From the NCBI GenBank assembly GCA_017302715.1, contig JAFLCD010000007.1, forward strand, positions 1 through 64,000: a DNA stretch of 64,000 bases, written 5' to 3'. Every line of letters begins with the position of its first letter. Position 1 is the stretch's first letter. This document shows, in pieces, positions 53,201 to 60,807 of the stretch. The notes beneath the pieces were generated by a model. It did not search any database, was not told the DNA's origin, and saw only the letters and a program-made list of their open reading frames with translations. This DNA is from Deltaproteobacteria bacterium. Its GTDB lineage: Bacteria > Bdellovibrionota > UBA2394. The position numbers and the translations under genes were made by a program.

Positions 53201-53432
53201 ATATGCAATCATAAGTATGAGCACTCCTCTTGATAATTTATCGGAACGCCAAGACTGGATTTTTAAATTTATAGAAAGTCATCAATCGATCGATAGGTTA
53301 ACCGTTGAAAAAATGTTAAAAATTAGTCCTGCTTATGCGAAGCGTGAATTAAAAACGCTATCGGACAGAGGCCTTATCGAGAAAGTTGGCAAAGGTAAAA
53401 ATTCTCGATATCAAAAGGCCTCTCGATTTTAG
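50205..53432 (+). CDS. large ATPase-TPR transcriptional regulator with two winged helices
   Basis: 1075 residues. A STAND-like P-loop ATPase comes first: FVRGKPLSGKSTLLQQ (Walker A 35-43) and HRILIIDNLH (Walker B Asp near 111), with TAGNPFLIKLLL as the sensor segment. Residues about 330-860 are TPR-like helical repeats. Near 905-1000 is an OmpR-type winged helix (RIGKKSFDLNSQPLLENILRFFIL ... DTRIYTAIKRLRELL), and 1010-1072 a second MarR/ArsR-like winged helix (LTVEKMLKISPAYAKRELKTLSDRGLIEKVGKG). MalT-type regulators have one LuxR helix instead. It starts with GTG (alternatively ATG two codons later), divergent from the FeeM-binding protein-kinase operon, which it may control. Confidence 0.82.
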   Translation: MGMNLRLSPSIVWFDKALSRIESERARFRTIFVRGKPLSGKSTLLQQIAIKLRASAQPVTTISFSDSLDLSSALEQILLTLDTKPTSRSLPELFEQLVQLCDREHRILIIDNLHKVRNAKQFIEFVIRNMTDGTLIASGDTLPDLDPSLALDLFVFHNVGLSFEETVEMISKSHVKLPSSADKMIENIFKMTAGNPFLIKLLLSPAILEGRALSEEDFQANILNARDSYFYKIFQSLSVEVSDLLKTASLVQYDSALESKVLSRVSKEDLQQLLEVGFLTMSFDRYALIADTKRFIRKTLGDLEKEQIHILLKEFSENEAHLSEKEKLFQFIKLEQEKEAIQIFEKIAPEMDRTGDTIDLLYLSETFSSQLSCASILLRRKSLVYLKRPHEALEELKKALKRDFSEEEKFQLYFMIAKTLYLLSEFEEALRYIHLILEKTHEHDLNHIHAQIEKAYMLLQRDLKSCIENLETARRSINLKHLDQSTLRGDLEFVYGLYYEARSELAEAAYHYSSATNFYKSSGLKSKELMSAYNTFCMNYNLGRETSLEALDSIEAECRRYSFEYIIEFCKHFRAMTLISAGRFREGIKILIAMTPPLTEKIFHSNEISILKRIAQAYCGSSHFLAAMAVLEPLTINPGSYGQFFEHMKSQVSAYLNPALAQPKKSILKKNYESLDKKLVVELLTTHLELNFNSYFLHDVSDVLLASEFNESDTDSILHLQLKFLRGIHFFLMGQIKRAEQEFYISLPLAEKYSFHYWEFLNLLGLSMADLHFERFDAALSKSTKAVDLISLFDPLPITDLAKAILGIAHLKLGAQSNFEKQMTSIPSTSPYAYLGLILSPFLLESKPPATPSIDSAQKSFFDLLLTRLGLNIFRTFRVKTMNSENIYYDYQLNEFSMNNYDIVIDETKAKCRIGKKSFDLNSQPLLENILRFFILRAGKETSKELLTSHIWQEKYNPLVHDTRIYTAIKRLRELLKQGSKESLLQTQGSQYLMDSKIRYAIISMSTPLDNLSERQDWIFKFIESHQSIDRLTVEKMLKISPAYAKRELKTLSDRGLIEKVGKGKNSRYQKASRF

Positions 53433-53433
53433 A

Positions 53434-53910
53434 TTAAAGAAATTCTGAACAAACAATCCCTGTCGTGTTCTCAAGAGAGTCCAAGCAAAAGGTCGAACCT
53501 AAAACTGTATTACAATAGAGTTCAGGATATTCAACCGTCATCAAGTTGCCGTTGTAATTTGGTGGCAATAAAAGTGGCTCTCCAACACAAAGTAAATCAA
53601 TGGGAGGATTCATATAAACTGACCCTTCATCGCTCTGCCGATCCGATTCTATAACACCTTGATTAGATGAATTCGTCTGACCCATCGTCAGACGACTAGA
53701 GTCGCTAGATCTATAGCACGCAGCTGTATCTTCACCGGTGTTCTCATCCATATAGAAGTCGCAATAATAACGAGGATGACCGCCGCCGCCGCCACCGCCG
53801 CCGTCTCCAATTGCGAGATGTGTCTTACCTAATAGGAGACCTGCTCCAAGAAGGAAAACAAAACCTATTTTTTTTGACACTGGTGATAGAAAAGAAAAAG
53901 AGGATTTCAT
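53434..53910 (-). CDS. small secreted protein with a polyglycine stretch
   Basis: 158 residues with a signal peptide (KIGFVLLGAGLLLGKTHLAIG). A run of seven Gly follows DGG, then HPRYYCDFYMDENTGEDTAACYRSS. Six Cys in the mature part (CDF, ACY, LLCVG, YCNTV, FCLD, VCSEF) suggest three disulfides. No family recognised. A perfect copy of the shared palindrome lies 60 bp upstream (53970-53983). Convergent with the large regulator: only 1 bp between their stops. Confidence 0.6.
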   Translation of the reverse strand: MKSSFSFLSPVSKKIGFVFLLGAGLLLGKTHLAIGDGGGGGGGGHPRYYCDFYMDENTGEDTAACYRSSDSSRLTMGQTNSSNQGVIESDRQSDEGSVYMNPPIDLLCVGEPLLLPPNYNGNLMTVEYPELYCNTVLGSTFCLDSLENTTGIVCSEFL

Positions 53911-53969
53911 TTGATCGATCTAAAACATATTTAATTTTAAAAAGCAAAATGAAACACTTTGCCCGGCAT

Positions 53970-53983
53970 CTAACTTTAGTTAG
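53970..53983. promoter_or_regulatory. shared palindrome CTnACTnnAGTnAG, copy 2 (perfect)
   Basis: CTAACTTTAGTTAG, embedded in a 9-bp perfect inverted repeat (CATCTAACT-TT-AGTTAGATG, 53967-53986). It lies 60 bp before the secreted-protein start and overlaps the last codons of the REC-GGDEF-EAL gene. The TT loop could also form an RNA hairpin, but a T-run on the minus strand is absent. Confidence 0.5.
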
Positions 53984-55737
53984 ATGTGAATTTTTGAACT
54001 CAAAATGATCATCATCTGTTCGGCAGGTAACGGCTTATTAAGAAAGAATCCCTGAACTCTATCACAATTCAGAGTTTTCAAAATTTCTAACTGAGACTCA
54101 GTCTCTACCCCTTCACCAATCGCCACTAAACGAAAGCCATGAGCAATATCCACAATGGCTTTAATCATGCTCTTTGTTTGAGGATCCTCGCATTTATGAA
54201 TGAGAGATCTATCAATTTTCACAGCATTTAAAGGAAGTTTTTCAAGTTGAGTAATAGACGAAATTCCCACACCAAATCCATCCAGAACCAATTGAATTCC
54301 TAAGGCAGATAAAGAGTTTAAAAAAGTAAGAGCCTTTTCACGATAATTTAAAATATCAGCTTCTCTCATTTCTAATCTAAATTCTGAACCATCTATTTTA
54401 TATTTCTTAAGAGTCGCTTCAAAATTTTTTATAAAATCTTCATTTCTAAAAGCGGCGGGAGCTAAATTCAATGAAACGGGAATGGAAATTCCTTTTAATT
54501 TTTTCCAATTTTTAATTTGCTCTGCTGTTTTTTCTAAAATCCAAGAATTTAAAGTTAAGAGAAATTCATTCTGCTCGATAAATGGAATAAAATGTTTTGC
54601 TGGCACGAGCCCGAGCTCTGGGTGCTTCCATCGAATAAGTGCTTGAACACTCGTGACACTTTTATCAGAAAGTTGATATTCGGGTTGATAGTGAATATCG
54701 AACTCTCCATTTTTGAAGGCCGTCATGAGTTGAGATTCCAACTCTTTAATTTCTTGAGCCTTTACATTGATCTGTGGTGAGAAAAATCCGTATTGATTTT
54801 TTCCAAGTTGCTTAGCCTGAAGCATAGCAACGTCGGCCGCTGAGACTAATCCATCCGCACTTCCATCATCTTGCGGAAATAAACTGATCCCGATACTAAA
54901 CGTCGGATTAATTTTAAATTTGTCTATTTCATACATTTGCGAAATCGAATCTAAAATTCTTTCGGCCGCGATACCCGCCGCTCGAGGACTTTCAACATTC
55001 GATAAGACCACCATAAATTCATCCCCGCCAAGTCGCGCCGCCATATCGCCTGCACGAAGGCAGCCTGTCAGTCGACTCGCTAAACTTTTAAGCAATTGAT
55101 CGCCAACGACATGGCCATACGTATCATTCGTAAGCTTAAAATCATCTATATCTAAAAATAAAACGGCTAAAGATTTGGATGTGCGTTGGGCCTGAGCGAT
55201 GGCCAGCTCAAAATGAGCGTACAATAATTTACGATTAGGCAAATTGGTTAAATGATCATGATCTGCAAAATATTGATGCTGATCTTTTTCTTTTTCTAAC
55301 CCATAAACAATTTTATGCCTTTCGATCGCATGCTTAATAGAATCAGATAAAAGGTTTCCATTAATAGATCCTTTCACAATGTATTCTTGAGCTCCTTGTC
55401 GAACGGCTTCTATACCAATTTTTCCATCATCCATTCCCGTCATGACGATAATGGGAATTTCAATGCCCAAACTTTTAAGAAATTCTATAGTTTCTAGGCC
55501 CTTACCATCAGGAAGATGAAGATCTAAAATGATGACTGTGAATTTCTCTTTTTCGATTAGCTTTTGAGCCTTCGCTAAAGTTTTTGCAGATTCAATGCGA
55601 TAGAGATTTGCATCAGCAGCTCGCTCGATAACTTTTTTAAAAATTTCTACGTCGGCAGCGTTATCTTCGATAAGTAAAATGCTAATTTTACTCGCAGCCA
55701 CTTCGAGAGCGGCATCTTCTTTAGCAAAAAATTTCAT
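53980..55737 (-). CDS. response regulator with GGDEF and degenerate EAL domains
   Basis: 585 residues. Receiver (17-130) with EDN acidic pair and phosphoacceptor D72 (IILDLHLPDG). GGDEF domain intact: GGDEF at 237-241, with the inhibitory I-site RAGD five residues before, so it should make c-di-GMP. The EAL domain has lost key residues: the EAL Glu is Q365 (QALIRW) and DDFG is DGFG (486-489), while N424, E456, K507 and E542 remain. It is therefore likely a poor phosphodiesterase and perhaps a c-di-GMP sensor. Partner kinase not adjacent. Confidence 0.9.
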   Translation of the reverse strand: MKFFAKEDAALEVAASKISILLIEDNAADVEIFKKVIERAADANLYRIESAKTLAKAQKLIEKEKFTVIILDLHLPDGKGLETIEFLKSLGIEIPIIVMTGMDDGKIGIEAVRQGAQEYIVKGSINGNLLSDSIKHAIERHKIVYGLEKEKDQHQYFADHDHLTNLPNRKLLYAHFELAIAQAQRTSKSLAVLFLDIDDFKLTNDTYGHVVGDQLLKSLASRLTGCLRAGDMAARLGGDEFMVVLSNVESPRAAGIAAERILDSISQMYEIDKFKINPTFSIGISLFPQDDGSADGLVSAADVAMLQAKQLGKNQYGFFSPQINVKAQEIKELESQLMTAFKNGEFDIHYQPEYQLSDKSVTSVQALIRWKHPELGLVPAKHFIPFIEQNEFLLTLNSWILEKTAEQIKNWKKLKGISIPVSLNLAPAAFRNEDFIKNFEATLKKYKIDGSEFRLEMREADILNYREKALTFLNSLSALGIQLVLDGFGVGISSITQLEKLPLNAVKIDRSLIHKCEDPQTKSMIKAIVDIAHGFRLVAIGEGVETESQLEILKTLNCDRVQGFFLNKPLPAEQMMIILSSKIHI

Positions 55738-55885
55738 GCATTCTCCCTTAACCCCCAGAACTTATACTACCTCCATATTCTAATGTTTTCTGCCCATGAA
55801 AACACCCCTCTCAAAAATAAAATAAATGTGAAGAATTCGATGCATAGAAATACATAGATCGGCGACAGAAATTGTCACTTATCCA

Positions 55886-57343
55886 TTAATTATCTTTTTT
55901 TGTGGGGACGGGTTGATCCTTTTTTACAGGAGCTACGTCTTCAATTTTTTTTCGACGATCTTTCATCTGCTCATCAATTAAAAATTTTCGAATAGCCTGG
56001 CCCTGCTGATCATTGATCCCTAAAAAATGGCAGTCTACAGAAAAAGCATATTTTCCTTTCTCTGAGTCTGAAGAAGAAACTCGAGAAGTCGGCGGCCAAG
56101 CTCGCACATAGGGATTGCGCAATTCTTGCTCAGAAAAAACTTTTAAACTGAGTTGTAAATTACACGGAGGCAAAACCTCTCTCGTAAGCGCAAGCTTTGC
56201 ACCTAGTTCCCCTAAAATCAGAGTCTTCGCGTCAAAATAAATTTTTAAACGCGAGTCCTCTAAATTTTTTGAAAAATACAGCCGGCCTTCTTCAGGCAAA
56301 ATAGGTTTCACTACAGCCTCAATACCTTGGGCGATAGAAGCCGGATCCGTCGGAGTTTGAAATGGTGGAAGAGGCCAAGCGGGCTGCTCTCCCACTAAAT
56401 CTCCCGAAAGAATCCAAGCAGACTTTGATTTATCGAGAGCCTGAAAAAATTTTGTTTTATCGCCGGCACTTAATTTAATCCAATCGGCGCTCGAAACTAC
56501 GACACATGCTGGCTTCATAAAGGGAATGTCTTCATTCGCTTTAGCAACATTCGGAACAAATCGAATGCTGTAAAAAGATAAATTAATTACTTTTGAAATG
56601 CCTTCTTCAAATGAAATATCAGATGCAACGATAAGAATTTTTGCTTTTTTTGGAGAATTTAAATGTTTATTGGCTTGAATCCATTGTTTTACTTTTTGCT
56701 TTGTATCTTCTTCAACCCAGTCTGCATCAACAGCAAAAGGATAATTATAAAATGTATCCGAGCTTGTCCCCGTCACTTGAATTTCTAAAGTTGGTTTTTG
56801 AAGAGCAGCGCTTAGAGCACTGCCCATATGAATTTTCTCCCCATCTTTAAGTTTAAGATGAGTCTCAATGTGAATTCCTTTTTCTGAAATGAAAGAAATT
56901 CTTCCAAACGCAGTTACGTGCGTTTCATGCTCTGCTTTTAAACTAAAATATTTTTCTTGGCTTGAGGTCTGTCCTTGCTTTAGAGCAAATTTAATTTTTT
57001 CGACCAACATCTTTGGCTCAAAAGGAATTCCTATATAATGACTGACTCCAGATCGAACTCCTTTCTCGACAAATTCATTGCTGGATTCGCGAGAAATAAT
57101 GACAAAAGAAAGCCTTCGGGTAATGGGATTATTTCTTACCTTATCGATAAAGGAAAAAGTCTTTAAGCCATCCACCATCTGACCAATAATAATAAGATCA
57201 GGAATGCGTTTACGAAGTTCGGCAAGAACCTGATCCGTCGCCGTAAAAAAGCTTAACTCAAAATGAGGAAGAAGCGCCGATTCGATTTTTCCTCGATTTA
57301 AATCGCTATCTGTTAGAATAAAGATATTTGGTTTAGCTCCCAT
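55886..57343 (-). CDS. degenerate receiver / PilZ-like regulatory protein
   Basis: 485 residues. The first 125 residues have a receiver fold (NIFILTDSDLNRGKIESAL, LSFVIISRESSNEF, GVSHYIGIPFEPKMLVEKIKFAL), but the phosphoacceptor Asp is missing: the strand that should end in D reads DLIIIGQM. Residues 140-230 are PilZ-like beta sheet (RISFISEKGIHIETHLKLKDGEKIHMGS). A second receiver-like segment follows (AKILIVASDISFEEGISKVI), then a beta-rich C-terminal domain with Lys-rich end. Probably a non-phosphorylated adaptor. 149 bp upstream of the REC-GGDEF-EAL gene on the same strand. Confidence 0.65.
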   Translation of the reverse strand: MGAKPNIFILTDSDLNRGKIESALLPHFELSFFTATDQVLAELRKRIPDLIIIGQMVDGLKTFSFIDKVRNNPITRRLSFVIISRESSNEFVEKGVRSGVSHYIGIPFEPKMLVEKIKFALKQGQTSSQEKYFSLKAEHETHVTAFGRISFISEKGIHIETHLKLKDGEKIHMGSALSAALQKPTLEIQVTGTSSDTFYNYPFAVDADWVEEDTKQKVKQWIQANKHLNSPKKAKILIVASDISFEEGISKVINLSFYSIRFVPNVAKANEDIPFMKPACVVVSSADWIKLSAGDKTKFFQALDKSKSAWILSGDLVGEQPAWPLPPFQTPTDPASIAQGIEAVVKPILPEEGRLYFSKNLEDSRLKIYFDAKTLILGELGAKLALTREVLPPCNLQLSLKVFSEQELRNPYVRAWPPTSRVSSSDSEKGKYAFSVDCHFLGINDQQGQAIRKFLIDEQMKDRRKKIEDVAPVKKDQPVPTKKDN

Positions 57344-57377
57344 CTCAAAATCCAGTATAACAAATAGATCTTTAAAT

Positions 57378-58076
57378 ATGAAAACTTCATTTAGATCCCA
57401 GTTTTTAATTGCAAACCCTGATCCACAAATCTTAGACCTGAGCCAAAAGTCTCCCTTTGAGGATTGCGCTAAAACCCATACATTTTCAGACTGGTTGCTG
57501 GCTTTCAGTTTTAACTGCGGATATGATCCGGACTCTAGTTACTCCTTGGGAGCTCTGCCCGATTTAAAAAAAGATATAAATTATTTTCAAAAAAAAGATC
57601 TCCTACCTTTAGGACAATTGTTTGAAGAAAAGCTTTCTGGAAAATATTTTATCGATTTGGGATCCGGCGATCCTACAATCTCTTTGGCGCCTCAGATCAT
57701 TGCCGAATTTTTTAAAGCTAAATCTTATATTGGAGTCGATTTAAATCATATTCGAGAAGACTTCGAAGGTTTTAAAAAATCTGTAGCTCAATCTTTTTTT
57801 AAAATGGATCTATTAGAATTTGTTAGCCGCCTGGAGCTGCCTGTACCTAAAACATTTTTCTTAGGTGGAATTGATCCTCAAGCCGATCTAGCAGAAGCAG
57901 AGAGACTTACTAAGTATTTAATACAACTAAGAGAGCAACTTTCACGAGTTTGCATTCCAGGAGATTTAGTTATTTTAGGTGCGGGCTCCACGGGGCTAGA
58001 GCTTGAGCAAGCCCCGCGAAAGTTCGAATGCATTTATCGCGATTTCTTTCACGAAATCAGCGAATGCGTAAATTAA
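57378..58076 (+). CDS. SAM-dependent methyltransferase-like protein
   Basis: 232 residues. The Rossmann-type motif KYFIDLGSGDPTISLAPQIIAEFFKAKSYIGVDLNHI lies near 88-123 and matches class I methyltransferase motif I and the acidic end of strand 2. The rest (FKMDLLEFV, FLGGIDPQADLAEAERLTKYL, PGDLVILGAGSTG) supports the fold, but the substrate is unknown. Convergent with the YeaQ-type gene (8 bp). Confidence 0.65.
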   Translation: MKTSFRSQFLIANPDPQILDLSQKSPFEDCAKTHTFSDWLLAFSFNCGYDPDSSYSLGALPDLKKDINYFQKKDLLPLGQLFEEKLSGKYFIDLGSGDPTISLAPQIIAEFFKAKSYIGVDLNHIREDFEGFKKSVAQSFFKMDLLEFVSRLELPVPKTFFLGGIDPQADLAEAERLTKYLIQLREQLSRVCIPGDLVILGAGSTGLELEQAPRKFECIYRDFFHEISECVN

Positions 58077-58084
58077 CCTCGCGC

Positions 58085-58336
58085 CTAAACTTTTTTGCCC
58101 TGAACCAAACGCAAAACGCCTAGCAAAACAATTGCACCAAGAACTGAGGCAAAAAATCCTGCCGGTTCACCATATTGATACCATCCGATAGCTTGTCCTA
58201 TATATGTTGCAAAAACAGCGCCAACGATACCTACAACGGTAGTTAAAATAAAACCTTTGGCGTCATTTCCAGGCATAATAAATCTCGCCACCAAACCAAT
58301 GATAAATCCGATAATGATCGTTACTAAAATAGCCAT
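58085..58336 (-). CDS. GlsB/YeaQ/YmgE family stress membrane protein
   Basis: 83 residues with three membrane segments: MAILVTIIIGFIIGLVARFIMPGNDAKGF, TTVVGIVGAVFATYIGQAIGWY, and FFASVLGAIVLLGVLRLV. The VARFIMPG and GIVGA motifs are typical of the family, which is usually induced by general stress. A copy of the shared palindrome (58400-58413) lies 64 bp upstream, in the region shared with the divergent gene. Confidence 0.9.
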   Translation of the reverse strand: MAILVTIIIGFIIGLVARFIMPGNDAKGFILTTVVGIVGAVFATYIGQAIGWYQYGEPAGFFASVLGAIVLLGVLRLVQGKKV

Positions 58337-58399
58337 ATAGAAATCCTTTCAGCTTTTAATTTAAGCAAAAACCCTATTCGATCTGTAATTCAAATCAAA

Positions 58400-58413
58400 C
58401 TAACTTTGGTCAG
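58400..58413. promoter_or_regulatory. shared palindrome, copy 3 (one mismatch)
   Basis: CTAACTTTGGTCAG differs from CTnACTnnAGTnAG at one position. It lies in the 112-bp region between the divergent YeaQ-type gene (64 bp away) and the small exported protein (36 bp away). Confidence 0.45.
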
Positions 58414-58448
58414 CTGAGATTGAGCTGTAAACACTTTAAAATTTAAAA

Positions 58449-58838
58449 ATGAAAAATTTTTTAAAAATTATTCCATTGAGTATTCTTGCTTTCAACTTTA
58501 TGCCACCCGTCCTCTCAGCCCAAAGCTGGCATATATTAGGTGTTTCTGAATTTAATCGAATCCAGGTTGAATCTGCGGTTCATCAAATAGAGGGCGTCTC
58601 GATGGCCAAAATAGATTTAGGTAAAAATATCCTTATGGTCATTTCGGATCAAAAAGGCAAAACGATCGATACGAAAATGGTTAAGGCCGCTGTCGAAGGC
58701 ATTAAAGGAGTTGAAGTTGGAAGCATGTTAAGCGCTTTGCCAGATAAAAGCATTCCTCCTAAAAACTTGAATCCAAAACCTGAATTTCCTCCAGACAAAA
58801 TTCCTCTTCCATCTGTGCCAAAGACGATAGAAAAATAA
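58449..58838 (+). CDS. small exported protein with a ferredoxin-like/HMA-type fold, unknown function
   Basis: 129 residues with a signal peptide (IIPLSILAFNFMPPVLSAQS). The mature part has two alpha/beta halves: NRIQVESAVHQIEGVSMAKIDLGKNILMVISD and KTIDTKMVKAAVEGIKGVEVGSM, the pattern of heavy-metal-associated domains, but without their CxxC metal site. A Pro-rich tail follows. Upstream carries the shared palindrome. Convergent with the YihY-DUF748 gene (3 bp). Confidence 0.55.
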   Translation: MKNFLKIIPLSILAFNFMPPVLSAQSWHILGVSEFNRIQVESAVHQIEGVSMAKIDLGKNILMVISDQKGKTIDTKMVKAAVEGIKGVEVGSMLSALPDKSIPPKNLNPKPEFPPDKIPLPSVPKTIEK

Positions 58839-58841
58839 ATT

Positions 58842-60743
58842 TTATTTTTTAGGCGCTGGAAATTTTGGAGCTACTTTTAAGTCTCTATCAAAACCGGCGC
58901 CTAAAGATTCTACGAATGCATTTCTTAAAATACTTGTCACAGCAGACCAAGGTCGCGTTGAAGGATTATCTAGCCGACCTGAGAATCGAATCTTACTCGC
59001 AACTTCTTCTGTGTTTTTATTTTTTAGAATCGCAGCAAACATTTGAAGCATGCCTTCCCAAACCATTCGCCAAAAACTTTTCTTCTCGGATTTTTTACTG
59101 AGATCCAAAAACTTAAGATCAGAAATCATAGGTTTAAAATATCCGTCGAGCACCCAGTCCCGGCTTGCAAACTCAGAAACAATATCTAGCTTTCCACTTT
59201 GAAGATCAAAATTTGCTTTTTCTCTAAAAAAAGAATTAAATGCCCTAAGATCTAGAGATTTTATTTTCAATTGGCCTTTAAAATTGGGACTGGGTGAAAA
59301 GGCAGACATTCTCATCTGCCCTTCAAGTTTGCCATCTCCGCTCGTCACACCTTCAAAATGAATATTGCTCGCTCCCTCCTGCTTCTCAAGATCATTCCAA
59401 ATATTCTCAGCAATGAGACGAACCCCCTCTAGGCGAAAGGGCGGAAATGCATTTTCTTCTTGATCCTTTAATTCTAAATTAAAATTTTTTACTTCTAATC
59501 TATCTATATAGACAGGCCATGCAGTTTTAATTTCTTCTTTTATTTCTCTCCAGGTGGGTTTCTCGGAAGGTGTCTTTGTCGAAGGAGCCTGCCTTTCTGT
59601 GCGAACCAAAACCGAAATATCTGCCAATAAAATATCAAATCTTAATTCTCGCTTTAAAAGACTCCACCAACTTAAATCGACTTGAGAGCGTTTTACATAA
59701 ACATTGATTTCTTTCTCTGTAAATTCGGCCTCGCGAATCTCAACAACTCCTGCAAATACTCCTAAGCGAAGATCGTTGATATAACCTTTCCACGATTTAG
59801 ATTTTTGGAGATCTTTATTTATTTCGTAGCGAATAATCTCGGGAGCTAAAAATCGAAGACATAAAATTCCTAAAATGACAAAAAAGATCACACGCCTTTT
59901 TGTGCTTCGAAGACTCGTATTCCAAATAGGAAGTCGGTCTCTTACAAGATAAGCAATTTCGGCACCTGTTAAAAAAATGAAGGAAGAGTAAAAAATCCAA
60001 AGCGGAAAAATGACTAAGAAGCTTGCGGCGCCATAGGCGTTCGCAACAACCGTTTGTCTTAAATAGATTTGAAAAAGAGATTTGCCGACTTCAAATAAAA
60101 GAACAGTAAATGCGGCTCCTTGAAATGCAGCAACCCACGTGATCTGTTTTTTAGATAACCATCGATAGAGACCTGAAATTCCAAAAAAAAGAAAAACTCC
60201 AAGCGTTAAAGGAATAAAAGGCATGACCATCAGTTGAGTTTCGGATTCAAATGCTCGGGCAATAAAAACGACAATGCTCGAAAGAAAAAGAAATGAAATA
60301 ATTCCAAAGAAAATAAAAACGGAGAAGATATGTTGCGTTAGCCAAGACTTTGTAAACGAAAAATTGATATTCCAAATTCGATGAAGAGAAGATTGCAGTT
60401 GATTAAAAGCACCGGTTCCAAAAATAAAAATTCCAAGCAGCGTTAGAATTCCGGCCCAGGCTCTTAAATTGGGTTGGCGATTATTTTCGAAGACCGTTTT
60501 AACGGCTTCTACACCTTGAGGTCCGATCCATTCTTGAAGATGTAAAAGTAAGTTTTCAGAACTAGAAAGGGGTAAAAAACTCCAAAAAAATAAGAGCGCA
60601 ACCGAAAGTGGTGCCAGCGACAACAATGAATAATAAGCGAGTGCCGCCGACAGCGTTGGAAGATCATCTTTAGATATTTTGTTAATAAGCAAAACAAAAA
60701 AAGACTGTGTTGTATTAGTAGTATTGAAAAAAGAGGACTTCAT
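58842..60743 (-). CDS. YihY/BrkB membrane protein fused to a DUF748 (AsmA-like) domain
   Basis: About 633 residues from the ATG at 60743. Residues 1-280 are YihY/BrkB (six membrane helices; LSAALAYYSLLSLAPLSVALLFFW, FGTGAFNQLQSSLHRIWNI, ANAYGAASFLVIFPLWIFYSSFIFLTGAEIAYL). The remaining 350 are DUF748 (VDLSWWSLLKRELRFDILLADISVLV, YIDRLEVKNFNLELKD, FKGQLKIKSLDLRAFNSFF), a bridge-like periplasmic domain thought to help lipid transport. This fusion is unusual. The frame is open to 60776, but only the 60743 start has a Shine-Dalgarno site (AGAGGG, 8 nt before). Confidence 0.82.
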   Translation of the reverse strand: MKSSFFNTTNTTQSFFVLLINKISKDDLPTLSAALAYYSLLSLAPLSVALLFFWSFLPLSSSENLLLHLQEWIGPQGVEAVKTVFENNRQPNLRAWAGILTLLGIFIFGTGAFNQLQSSLHRIWNINFSFTKSWLTQHIFSVFIFFGIISFLFLSSIVVFIARAFESETQLMVMPFIPLTLGVFLFFGISGLYRWLSKKQITWVAAFQGAAFTVLLFEVGKSLFQIYLRQTVVANAYGAASFLVIFPLWIFYSSFIFLTGAEIAYLVRDRLPIWNTSLRSTKRRVIFFVILGILCLRFLAPEIIRYEINKDLQKSKSWKGYINDLRLGVFAGVVEIREAEFTEKEINVYVKRSQVDLSWWSLLKRELRFDILLADISVLVRTERQAPSTKTPSEKPTWREIKEEIKTAWPVYIDRLEVKNFNLELKDQEENAFPPFRLEGVRLIAENIWNDLEKQEGASNIHFEGVTSGDGKLEGQMRMSAFSPSPNFKGQLKIKSLDLRAFNSFFREKANFDLQSGKLDIVSEFASRDWVLDGYFKPMISDLKFLDLSKKSEKKSFWRMVWEGMLQMFAAILKNKNTEEVASKIRFSGRLDNPSTRPWSAVTSILRNAFVESLGAGFDRDLKVAPKFPAPKK

Positions 60744-60761
60744 CAATGAAGCCCTCTTTTT
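60728..60761 (-). terminator. hairpin combining a terminator and a buried ribosome binding site
   Basis: AAAAAGAGG-CTTCAT / ATGAAG-CCTCTTTTT forms a 15-bp stem with one mismatch and a tight 2-4-nt loop, and on the minus strand ends in a T-run. It stands at the 3' side of the BON-GSP17M-like genes and contains both the AGAGGG site and the ATG (60743) of the YihY-DUF748 gene. It can act as a terminator for the upstream operon and as a block to initiation of the next gene. Confidence 0.6.
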
Positions 60762-60807
60762 CAGGTGTCTCAACATTTGATTAATAAAATAACAAATATT
60801 AAACCAC

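Noticed and set aside
53770-53820. run of GCC repeats as a mobile or phase-variable repeat
   Set aside because: It is the polyglycine stretch of the secreted protein; the repeat is short and in frame, so evidence for phase variation is lacking.
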